Assembly: GCF_030209445.1 (NCBI RefSeq)
Contig: NZ_JARVSD010000007.1
Span: forward strand, 62,001 to 126,000
Length of the DNA stretch: 64,000 nt
Source: Promicromonospora sp. MEB111
Lineage (GTDB): Bacteria; Actinomycetota; Actinomycetes; Actinomycetales; Cellulomonadaceae
Direction: 5' to 3'
Part shown: positions 1 through 6,505 of the stretch, piece by piece
Position numbering within the stretch: position 1 is the first letter of the stretch
How the letters are laid out: every line of letters begins with the position of its first letter
The notes under the pieces: generated by a model
Told to the model about the DNA's origin: nothing
Database searches by the model: none
Seen by the model: the letters and a program-made list of their open reading frames with translations, nothing else
Position numbers and translations under genes: made by a program

Positions 1-58
1 CCGTCGTCGCGAGCGTGGCCGCGACGGCTCCCCCGATGCCGAGTGATCGCATCTTCAT
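1..58 (-). CDS. N-terminus of a secreted protein, cut by the left window edge
   Basis: Only the first 19 codons are inside the window. They start at an ATG preceded at a normal distance by GGAG and read Met-Lys-Met-Arg, then a hydrophobic Gly/Ala/Val/Leu run, as in a signal peptide. The function cannot be told. A second in-frame ATG two codons in is an alternative start. Confidence 0.55.
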   Translation of the reverse strand, partial: MKMRSLGIGGAVAATLATT

Positions 59-241
59 CGTGTCTCCAGTTCTTCAGGGTGAGGTCACCCCAGCCACTTC
101 TGTACCGAGCGAGACATAAGTGCATCATGGGGCGCGCCGCACGGCAAGACTTACGGACCGATTGGGCCGGAAGTCTCGCCGGTGTCCGCCCCTGCGATCA
201 CCGCGAGGTGGAGACCCGGCATGCCGCACCGCTCCGGGCGC

Positions 242-1486
242 CTACTCGGTCTCGGAGCGCGGTCCCGGGACGATGGTGGTGAAGATCTGCCCGAGGCCTT
301 CGGCGCGGGTGACGATCTCGTCCCCCGGCTGGAGGTAGACGCCGGCCTCGTGGGCGTCCCGGACGTAGACGTCCAGGGCGGACGCGACGACGCTCTCGGC
401 GTTGGTGCCCAGGCTTCCGGCCCACTCCATGAAGCCCAGGAACCGCTGACGCGTGTCCGGGGCGCGGTAGATCACACCCTCCGGGGTGCCGCTCTGGATG
501 ACCGTGCCCCGCGAGATCACGCCGGCCTCGGGAGTCAGCGGGATCTGCTCGCCGTCGCTGTCCCAGGTGCGGTCGCCGATGGTGAGAACCATCTCGATGA
601 CGGTCGGGGCGTCCCAGACCATGTCGACGGGGTGGGCGCGCTGGCGCAGGTCGCCGTTGACGAAGAGGTCGAGCTCCAGGTCCTTGTAGTACGACTGCCA
701 GTCGGCGGGGATGACGAACAGGTCGCCGGTGCTGAAGAACCCGGGCTGGCTCTTCGCGTTGGTGAAGCCGGCACCACCGGTGAGGTTGTCGACCTCGATC
801 TGGCTGACGAGCAGCTCGCGGTCGGTCCAGTCGTTGCTGAGCACGAGTCCCATGTGCTCGGGGGTTCCGGTCTCGGCGGTGATGTCGTCGAGCGCGACCA
901 GGCCGAGCTCGACCTCGTAGTCCAGCAGGCCGCCCTCACCAGCCGGCAGCGGCTCGTTCGAGTCGGTCAGGGCGCCCACCTTCGGGAACAGGTAGGGCTC
1001 CTCGATGGTCGCCTCCGCCTGGTGCTCGACGTAGTTGGTGCCGGTGCCGATGTGGTCGGAGTGGGTGTCGATCGCGGTGAGCACCTCGGCGGAGGAGACG
1101 GTCGCTCGCCGCAGCGCGGTGTCGGTGGCGATCTCCTGGAGCGCCGGGTAGCCGAGCGTGTCGAAGGCCGCGATCGGATCGGTGAAGGCGGTGCCGGCCG
1201 CCGCGTTGATGTCGACTCCCGTGATCTCGTGGTCCGCGTACCCGGTGACGGCCAGGACCGTCGGGCCGGCCCCGGTATCGACACGGGCGAAGGTCAGGGC
1301 GGTGGCGGGGTCGGCGATGTCGACGGCCTGTGTGACACCCGGCTCGATCTTCTCGGAGTAGACGAGCGGGAACTCGGCCGGGATCGCACGGACGACGGCG
1401 TAGGAGCCGACGGCAGCGACGGCCAGGCCGGCCGCGACGCTGACGCTGATCGTGGCCGCCTTCCGGCGGCGGGACATGGTGCGCAT
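242..1486 (-). CDS. Membrane-anchored fumarylacetoacetate hydrolase (FAH) family protein
   Basis: The 414-residue protein has a basic N-terminus and one hydrophobic segment (about residues 10-30), so it is probably anchored with the enzyme domain outside. The rest resembles the FAH fold: an HSDHIG..TNYVEH segment near residues 142-155, a DYEVELG metal-ligand-type motif near 188, and SQPGFFSTGD further on. FAH-family enzymes act on 2-oxo/enol acids with a divalent metal; the substrate is unknown here. An anchored FAH protein is unusual because the family is normally cytosolic. The start is supported by GAGGAG upstream. A palindrome about 100 bases upstream resembles one before the histidine kinase gene (3646-3663). 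Confidence 0.8.
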   Translation of the reverse strand: MRTMSRRRKAATISVSVAAGLAVAAVGSYAVVRAIPAEFPLVYSEKIEPGVTQAVDIADPATALTFARVDTGAGPTVLAVTGYADHEITGVDINAAAGTAFTDPIAAFDTLGYPALQEIATDTALRRATVSSAEVLTAIDTHSDHIGTGTNYVEHQAEATIEEPYLFPKVGALTDSNEPLPAGEGGLLDYEVELGLVALDDITAETGTPEHMGLVLSNDWTDRELLVSQIEVDNLTGGAGFTNAKSQPGFFSTGDLFVIPADWQSYYKDLELDLFVNGDLRQRAHPVDMVWDAPTVIEMVLTIGDRTWDSDGEQIPLTPEAGVISRGTVIQSGTPEGVIYRAPDTRQRFLGFMEWAGSLGTNAESVVASALDVYVRDAHEAGVYLQPGDEIVTRAEGLGQIFTTIVPGPRSETE

Positions 1487-1582
1487 GGTGAATCTCCTCG
1501 TTCGGGTGGTGCCGTGTTCCGGCGGTGGCCCGAAGGTAGGAAGGCATGCCGTCCCGGATCATCACCCATCCGGTGCGTGTGG

Positions 1583-1600
1583 CCCGTACGCCGGTACCGG
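1583..1600. promoter_or_regulatory. Putative operator upstream of the FAH-family gene
   Basis: CCCGTACGCCGGTACCGG matches the perfect palindrome CCCGTACCGCGGTACGGG at 3646-3663 at 15 of 18 positions. It lies about 100 bases before the FAH start and just beyond the 3' end of the response regulator gene. Common control by that regulator is inferred. Confidence 0.4.
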
Positions 1601-1658
1601 CGACAACGACACACGCCGGACCACGCGTTGCCGTCGGGGCGGCAGGGGCGCGAGCTCG

Positions 1659-2351
1659 TCAGGCTGTGTCGCCGGCGAACCCTGCGGACCCCGGCGTGAC
1701 CAGGCCGGTCTCGTAGCCGAGCATCACCGCGTGCACCCGGTCGCGCAGGTGGAGCTTGGACATGATGCGGCTGACGTGGCTCTTGGCGGTCTGCTCGGCC
1801 ATGTAGAGGGTCCGGCCGATCTCGGCGTTCGACCTGCCCGTGGCGATCAGCAGGAACACCTCTCGCTCCCGGTCGGTCAGACTGTTGAACACGGTCATCG
1901 GCACCAGGCCGTCAGGCTTTCTCGCGACGAACTGCTCGATGAGCCGGCGCGTGACCTGCGGTGCGAGCAGCGAGTCGCCCCGCGCCACGACCTGGACGGC
2001 GGTGGCCAGCTCGCGGACGCCGGCGTCCTTGAGCAGGAAGCCGCTGGCCCCGGCCTCCAGGGCCGCATAGACGTACTCGTCGATGTCGAAGGTGGTCAGC
2101 ATGATCACCCGAGGGGCGTTCGCGGCGCCCGCGGGACGGGTGAGCCGGCGGGCGGCGTCGATGCCGTTCATCTTCGGCATGCGCACGTCCATGAGCACCA
2201 CGTCGGGGTGCAGCACGCGGTTGCGGGCGATGGCCTCCTCGCCGTCGCCGGCCTCTCCGACGACCGTGATCCCCTCCTCGGCGCCGAGCAGCGCCGTCAT
2301 GCCGGCCCGGAACATCGGCTGGTCGTCGACGACCAGGACACGGACGGTCAT
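1659..2351 (-). CDS. NarL/FixJ-family response regulator
   Basis: The protein has 230 residues. An N-terminal receiver domain contains the acidic pair VDDQ, the phospho-acceptor in VLMDVRMP (about residue 54), the switch threonine in MLTTFD and the lysine in LLKDAG. A C-terminal LuxR-type helix-turn-helix follows (LTDREREVFLLIATGRSNAEI). It should bind DNA as a dimer when phosphorylated by the kinase encoded immediately upstream, whose stop codon overlaps this start by four bases. Family assignment is firm; the signal and targets are not known. Confidence 0.95.
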   Translation of the reverse strand: MTVRVLVVDDQPMFRAGMTALLGAEEGITVVGEAGDGEEAIARNRVLHPDVVLMDVRMPKMNGIDAARRLTRPAGAANAPRVIMLTTFDIDEYVYAALEAGASGFLLKDAGVRELATAVQVVARGDSLLAPQVTRRLIEQFVARKPDGLVPMTVFNSLTDREREVFLLIATGRSNAEIGRTLYMAEQTAKSHVSRIMSKLHLRDRVHAVMLGYETGLVTPGSAGFAGDTA

Positions 2352-3589
2352 CGCGACTCCTCGGCGCTGATGGTCTGTTCGATGATCGCTGACGGCAGGA
2401 TCGCCTCGACCGAGTATCCGCCGGACCGGTCCGGGCCGGTCTCCAGACTGCCGCCGAGAAGGGTGACGCGCTCGCGCATCCCGCGCAGCCCGTGCCCGCC
2501 GCGGTCCGGGCTGTCGGGGTCCCCTCCCCCACCGTCCGCGGGCGGCCCGTTGTGCACGCGGACGTGCAGGACGGCGCCCTGGACGTCGATCAGCACCTGC
2601 GTCGACGCCGACCGGGCGTGCCGGGCGACGTTGCTCAGCGCCTCCTGCACGATCCGGTACGCGGTGAGCTGCGCGATGGGCGACGCAGCGGTGGCGCCGG
2701 GTGCGACGTCCAGCGTGACCGGGATGCCGGCCCGGACGGTCCCGGCCGCGAGGTCGGCGATGTCCTGGATCTGTGGTTGCGGCACGAGGTCGGCGGTGCC
2801 GTGGTCGGGCCGCAGGGCACCGAGGAGCTGGCGCATCTCGGCGAGCGCCGTGCCGGCCGAGCGGGCGATGTCCTCGAAGTCACGCTCCACCTCGGGGCGG
2901 GTCGGACCGAGCCGGGCCGGTGCGGACAGGGCCTGCATGTGCACGAGAGACATGCTGTGCGCGACGACGTCGTGCAGCTCGCGCGCGATCCGCGCCCGTT
3001 CCTCGAACAGGATGCGTTGCGCCTCGGCGTGCTCGACGTCCTTGCGTGCCTTGGCCAGCTCCGCCCGGATCCGGTGGCGTTGTCCCACGGCGATCGCGGC
3101 ACCGAGCACCAGGATCGTGTAGCTCGTGTAGATCGTGAGGTTGGTGCCCCACTGGTCGGGATCGGCGTAGCGGTCGGGCGTGAGCACGATGAGCGCCACG
3201 AGCAGTGCGACGCTCGCCCACCAGGTCCCGAACGAGACCGTCCATCTCTCCCGGACGCCGAGCAGGAGCACGAGGGCGCCGAGGGAGACGAGGCCGGAGA
3301 TCGGCAGCGGCCACATGTCCGCGTCGCTCGCGCGGGTGGCGAGCACGAGGGCCGCGATCGACAGCAGGTGCACGGCTGCGCCGAGGCGTGGGCGTGGGAC
3401 GGCGAGCACGAGCGAGCCGCACTGCACCGTGGCGATGGCGAAGGCCACGGCGAGGTCGAGCTCGTAGACCGCCGACGTGTAGGGCACCGCCATCGCGTAC
3501 AGGGCGGAGCAGAACAAGGCGAGCACGCACCGCGCCCAGAAGGGCAGCGGCGCGTGCTTCGTCTCCTTGTCCAGCTCCTCGTGAGGCAT
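2348..3589 (-). CDS. Sensor histidine kinase, HisKA_3/NarL-partner type
   Basis: The protein has several predicted transmembrane segments in its first 150 residues, then a coiled linker, the dimerisation/phospho-acceptor box ERARIARELHDVVAHSMS and a HATPase domain ending in a GxGLxGMRERV motif. No GAF, PAS or haem-binding sensor domain is visible, so sensing probably involves the membrane part, as in DesK-like kinases. The ATG at 3589 was chosen; an in-frame GTG at 3628 would add 13 residues, and neither has an ideal ribosome-binding site. It overlaps the response regulator gene by four bases. Confidence 0.92.
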   Translation of the reverse strand: MPHEELDKETKHAPLPFWARCVLALFCSALYAMAVPYTSAVYELDLAVAFAIATVQCGSLVLAVPRPRLGAAVHLLSIAALVLATRASDADMWPLPISGLVSLGALVLLLGVRERWTVSFGTWWASVALLVALIVLTPDRYADPDQWGTNLTIYTSYTILVLGAAIAVGQRHRIRAELAKARKDVEHAEAQRILFEERARIARELHDVVAHSMSLVHMQALSAPARLGPTRPEVERDFEDIARSAGTALAEMRQLLGALRPDHGTADLVPQPQIQDIADLAAGTVRAGIPVTLDVAPGATAASPIAQLTAYRIVQEALSNVARHARSASTQVLIDVQGAVLHVRVHNGPPADGGGGDPDSPDRGGHGLRGMRERVTLLGGSLETGPDRSGGYSVEAILPSAIIEQTISAEESR

Positions 3590-3645
3590 GTCCTGAGGGT
3601 ACGGTCCGCGCCGGGTGGCGGTCGTCACCCCTGGGTTGAGCGGGG

Positions 3646-3663
3646 CCCGTACCGCGGTACGGG
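3646..3663. promoter_or_regulatory. Perfect 18-bp palindrome upstream of the two-component operon
   Basis: CCCGTACCGCGGTACGGG is its own reverse complement and lies 57 bases before the kinase ATG. A near copy occurs before the FAH gene (1583-1600), and CGGTACGG/GCGGTAC half-sites occur before the SGNH hydrolase gene (about 4789-4817). It is a likely operator, perhaps for the neighbouring NarL-type regulator. Confidence 0.5.
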
Positions 3664-3691
3664 AGCGACGTACGGGCCGGTGCGGCCACGC

Positions 3692-3855
3692 TCAGTCCCG
3701 GACGTGGTTGTCCTCGTCGGACAGGCTGTCGATCCGGACGATGGTCCGGACCAGGATGTCGTTCATGTAGCGGCGCCAGGCCGGTGCGAAGAACGCCCGT
3801 GTGATGCCGTGCCGGTACGGCAGCGGGTGGAGGGCGACCTCCCACGGCCGTTCAT
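3692..3855 (-). pseudogene. Short coding-like remnant after the SGNH hydrolase gene
   Basis: About 54 codons, ending MNDILVRTIVRIDSLSDEDN and a few more residues, have strong G/C third-position bias, so this stretch looks translated. No start codon lies in that frame after the hydrolase gene. An ATG overlapping the hydrolase stop (ATGA, 3855) is one frame off, and a single-base indel in the first few codons would join them. It is either a frameshifted small gene or the tail of a deleted gene. I do not recognise the family. Confidence 0.35.
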
Positions 3856-4670
3856 CGGGTCTGCTCCATCCAACCGGCGGCGAGCCGGCCGGCCACGGCG
3901 GCGCCGCGCTCGTTGAGGTGCACGTTGTCGGCCGTGATCTGCAGGCCGTGGCCGGCCGACATCTCGTTGAACGTCCTGCCGAACAGGAACTTGTCGAACG
4001 CGGTCCGGATGATCGGGAACGAGAAGTCGGGGGCGTCGCCGTCGAGCAGAGGTTCCAGCGACTCGAACAGCGGCAGGTAGTCCACACCCCGCTCCTCGGC
4101 CTCGCTCTTGAGCATCGCGTTGTAGGCACGGACCCGGGTGTTCTCGTCGCTGTCGGGCTGCTCTCCCAGGGGCTGCAGCGACATCACGGCCACGTCCGCC
4201 GACGTCTGTGTGGTCAGCTTGTCCAGGATCTTGGAGATGTTCTCCTGCGACTGCGCGGGGTCGACATCGTTGCGGATGTCGTTGGTGCCCACCAGGGTGA
4301 TCACCCGCTCGGGGTCCAGCTCGACGACGTCGCGGTCCAGGCGCTCCAGGAGATCGGCGGTGGTGTGCCCGTTGATGCCGGCGTTGACCACATCGGTGCC
4401 GGGCTCGTACAGGCCGCTGACCCAGTCGGCGCTGATGGTGCCCTGCACCGTGCTGGCGCCCGCGACCACCATCAGGGAGTCCGATGCCGGGGCGTCGCGG
4501 AACGCGGCCGGCCCGTTGGCGGGCTTGAAGATGAAGGCCTTCACCAGCACCGTGACGCTGACCAGCAGGGCGAGGGCGAGGAGCGTCGCGACGACGGCGA
4601 CCAGGCGGCGGCCCCACCGGCGCCGCGGGCTGTCGGTGGCGGGGGCGAGTGCTTCGAGGGTGTCGGACAT
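3852..4670 (-). CDS. Membrane-anchored SGNH/GDSL hydrolase
   Basis: The 272-residue protein starts MSDTLEALAP, with AAGGAA before the ATG. A transmembrane helix spans about residues 22-45. The extracytoplasmic domain shows SGNH blocks: a GAST block with the serine nucleophile, the block II glycine (NAGINGHT), the block III asparagine (LVGTNDIRND), and a block V-type histidine in DNVHLNERG near the C-terminus. Such enzymes are lipases, esterases or deacetylases, often acting on cell-envelope or polysaccharide esters; the substrate is unknown. CGGTAC half-sites upstream link it tentatively to the neighbouring two-component system. Confidence 0.85.
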   Translation of the reverse strand: MSDTLEALAPATDSPRRRWGRRLVAVVATLLALALLVSVTVLVKAFIFKPANGPAAFRDAPASDSLMVVAGASTVQGTISADWVSGLYEPGTDVVNAGINGHTTADLLERLDRDVVELDPERVITLVGTNDIRNDVDPAQSQENISKILDKLTTQTSADVAVMSLQPLGEQPDSDENTRVRAYNAMLKSEAEERGVDYLPLFESLEPLLDGDAPDFSFPIIRTAFDKFLFGRTFNEMSAGHGLQITADNVHLNERGAAVAGRLAAGWMEQTR

Positions 4671-5046
4671 GGGAGTTCCTTCCAGGAGTCGAGATGCAGG
4701 CCGACCAGACGGCCGGTGTCCGCCGGACAGGTGCCCGGTCGGTGCGCGGTCATCGTGAGAGACCAGATCCACGTTCGACATCACCCACCGGTACGGACCG
4801 GGCCACACCCGCGGTACTCGTTCCTCAGCCGGATCAGCCGGCCGTCGGCCATCGGTCCTCGTCGGCCGCGCCCGGGACGGCCTCGGCGAGCGGCGGCACA
4901 CACCCTGGCCCACTTAAGTACCGATCGGAATGAAAGTCTGGTGGTTCGGTGTTGCCGCGTGTGTCACGGTCACCGACACGACATGCGGCGGCCGGACACC
5001 CGAGTCACGAACGCTGCCCGCCGGGTGGCACACGGAAAGGACGACC
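4671..5046. other. Intergenic region between the SGNH hydrolase and SnoaL-like genes
   Basis: This 376-base divergent promoter region has no convincing gene. It contains CGGTAC half-sites near 4789-4817, an AGTACCGATCGG element near 4918 and GTGTCACGGTCACCGACAC, an interrupted palindrome, near 4961-4979. AAGGACGACC precedes the downstream start. Confidence 0.5.
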
Positions 5047-5439
5047 ATGCCTGACATCGATCTGCGCGAGTTCTACGAGAACTACATCGCAGCGCTCAAC
5101 GCCCACCAGTTCGACCGGGTGGACGAGTTCATCAACGACCAGGTCACCCTGAACAGCGAACCCGGCACCAGGGACGACGTGGTCGCCGTCCTGACCGGCG
5201 ACGCGAAGGCCGTGCCCGACTTCCACTGGGACCTACAGGAGCTCGCCTTCGACGGCGACCGGATCGGCGCCCGCCTGATCAACACCGGCACCCCCGTCAA
5301 GGAGTGGCTCGGCGTCACCCCCACCGGTGCATCGTTCGAGATCGTCGAGTACGCCATCTACCAGGTGCGCAACGGTCGCTTCGTCCACATGTCCGCCCTG
5401 CACGACGCCGAGGTGCTCCGCCGACAGCTCGCCGGATGA
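5047..5439 (+). CDS. SnoaL-like / ester-cyclase-type NTF2-fold protein
   Basis: The 130-residue single-domain protein begins with an amphipathic helix ([19 protein letters not shown]), then shows the cone-shaped NTF2 pattern typical of SnoaL-like polyketide cyclases and related proteins of unknown function ([19 protein letters not shown]; the tail [17 protein letters not shown]). The length is typical. It is followed on the same strand by a TetR-family regulator, a common pairing in actinobacteria, so it may be part of that regulator's small regulon. The enzymatic role is unproven. Confidence 0.75.
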   Translation: MPDIDLREFYENYIAALNAHQFDRVDEFINDQVTLNSEPGTRDDVVAVLTGDAKAVPDFHWDLQELAFDGDRIGARLINTGTPVKEWLGVTPTGASFEIVEYAIYQVRNGRFVHMSALHDAEVLRRQLAG

Positions 5440-5494
5440 CCTGACCTCCGGACCGTCCGGCGCCGAGGTGACCTCGGCCTCGATCCCAGCAATA

Positions 5495-5550
5495 CGAAGG
5501 GTGGTGGTCTCGCGCCGAAAGGCTTGCCCGGACGAGACCACCGCCCTTCG
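5495..5550. terminator. Strong hairpin, terminator-like, without a T-run
   Basis: Arms 5495-5512 and 5533-5550 pair over 18 bp with one mismatch around a 20-base loop. The hairpin sits between the SnoaL-like gene and the tetR gene. No U-tract follows, as is usual for high-GC actinobacterial terminators; an attenuator or a mobile palindrome is the alternative. Confidence 0.5.
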
Positions 5551-5637
5551 CCGGTCCGAGCGACGGCGAGACGCACCTGCGTCGACGGCGGGAGCGGGCT
5601 CACCCAGCACATCTGTACCGAGGAGTATTCTAGTCGG

Positions 5638-6243
5638 ATGAGTGGTACACGTAGCGCCGTCATGGGCCGTCCGCGGGAGTTCGACATCGATGTTGCCCTG
5701 GACCGCGCGCTGCGGGTGTTCTGGCAACGCGGCTACGAGGGATCGAGTCTCACCGACCTCACCGGAGCCATGGGAATCACCAAGACGAGCATGTACGCCG
5801 CGTTCGGCAACAAGGAGCAGCTGTTCCGGAAGGCCCTGGACCTTTACACCGCCGGACCTGCGTCCTATGCGTCAAGGGCGTTGGCGGAGCCCACCGCACG
5901 AGCAGTGGTCGACGCGTGGCTTCATGGAGCTGCCCGAGCGACGACTCTTCCTGACAGCCCGCACGGATGCCTGGGAGTGCAGGCTGCGCTCGTCTCCGGT
6001 GACGGAGGCCGGGGTGCGCATGATGTGCTCGTGGCCTGGCGCCAGGCAGGCGGCAGGATGCTTGAGGAGCGCTTCGGGCGGGCTGTCGAGGAGGGTGACC
6101 TTCCGGCCGACGCGGACCCCGGGCGGCTCGCCCGGTACGTCATGTCCGTGGCGTTCGGCATCGCCGTCCAGGCCGCTACCGGCGTCGATCGCGAGCAGCT
6201 CGAAGAGGTGGCCGACATGGCGCTTCAAGGTTGGCGCCCGTAA
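5638..6243 (+). CDS. TetR/AcrR-family transcriptional regulator
   Basis: The 201-residue protein has an N-terminal helix-turn-helix (MGRPREFDIDVALDRALRVF, then SLTDLTGAMGITKTSMYAAFGNKEQLF) and a variable C-terminal ligand domain typical of the family. The start at 5638 follows GAGGAG at somewhat long spacing; an internal ATG at 5662 (MGRPREF) is the alternative. TGTACC at 5614 and GGTACA at 5644 form an inverted repeat flanking the start, which would fit autoregulation. The likely partner gene is the SnoaL-like gene upstream. Confidence 0.9.
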   Translation: MSGTRSAVMGRPREFDIDVALDRALRVFWQRGYEGSSLTDLTGAMGITKTSMYAAFGNKEQLFRKALDLYTAGPASYASRALAEPTARAVVDAWLHGAARATTLPDSPHGCLGVQAALVSGDGGRGAHDVLVAWRQAGGRMLEERFGRAVEEGDLPADADPGRLARYVMSVAFGIAVQAATGVDREQLEEVADMALQGWRP

Positions 6244-6505
6244 GGCTGTCGAAACATGATGGACGAGTCGCAGGGCGTGGCCCGGTCTTGAGGATCTCCC
6301 CGGAGCTCTCGAGCACGAGCGGTGCCGTGCTCGGTTCGTCCTTCAGCGGGACGACCTCGACCGGCGTGTCCGAGACCTCGAGGACCGCTCGCCCGACCTC
6401 CGGAGGTCTTCGACATCGCGCGCCGCGGAGGGCCACAGTCCCGGCGCTACGTTCACTTCCGTCGACCGCAACGATGACCGGGGACGGATTCCGGGGTGCA
6501 CTCAT
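6176..6505 (-). pseudogene. Universal stress protein remnant
   Basis: The frame opens with a USP-like N-terminus (PVIVAVDGSERSAGTVAL) behind GGAGTCCAGTC, but then departs from the family. The nucleotide-binding Gx2Gx9GS motif is missing and the frame runs on into the antisense of the tetR 3' end. Its ATG overlaps the shifted GH65 stop codon (6502-6504) as ATGA, so it was probably the last gene of the GH65 operon. Only about the first 30 residues are recognisable. It looks like a deletion remnant. Confidence 0.5.

Noticed and set aside
182-1699. 505-codon plus-strand frame opposite the FAH gene
   Set aside because: Composition dominated by Val-Asp-Gly-Arg repeats, typical of antisense of a GC-rich gene; the minus-strand protein has clear motifs.
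1659-3589. Idea that this two-component pair is the DosR/DosS system for the island
   Set aside because: The kinase has no GAF or haem-binding domain, and its candidate operator (CCCGTAC..CGGTACGGG) differs from the GGGACC boxes.
101-5620. GTACCGA recurring near 102, 4918 and 5615 as a possible TetR operator
   Set aside because: The seven-base core is too short, spacing of the inverted halves differs each time, and it overlaps in sequence with the CGGTAC family of sites.
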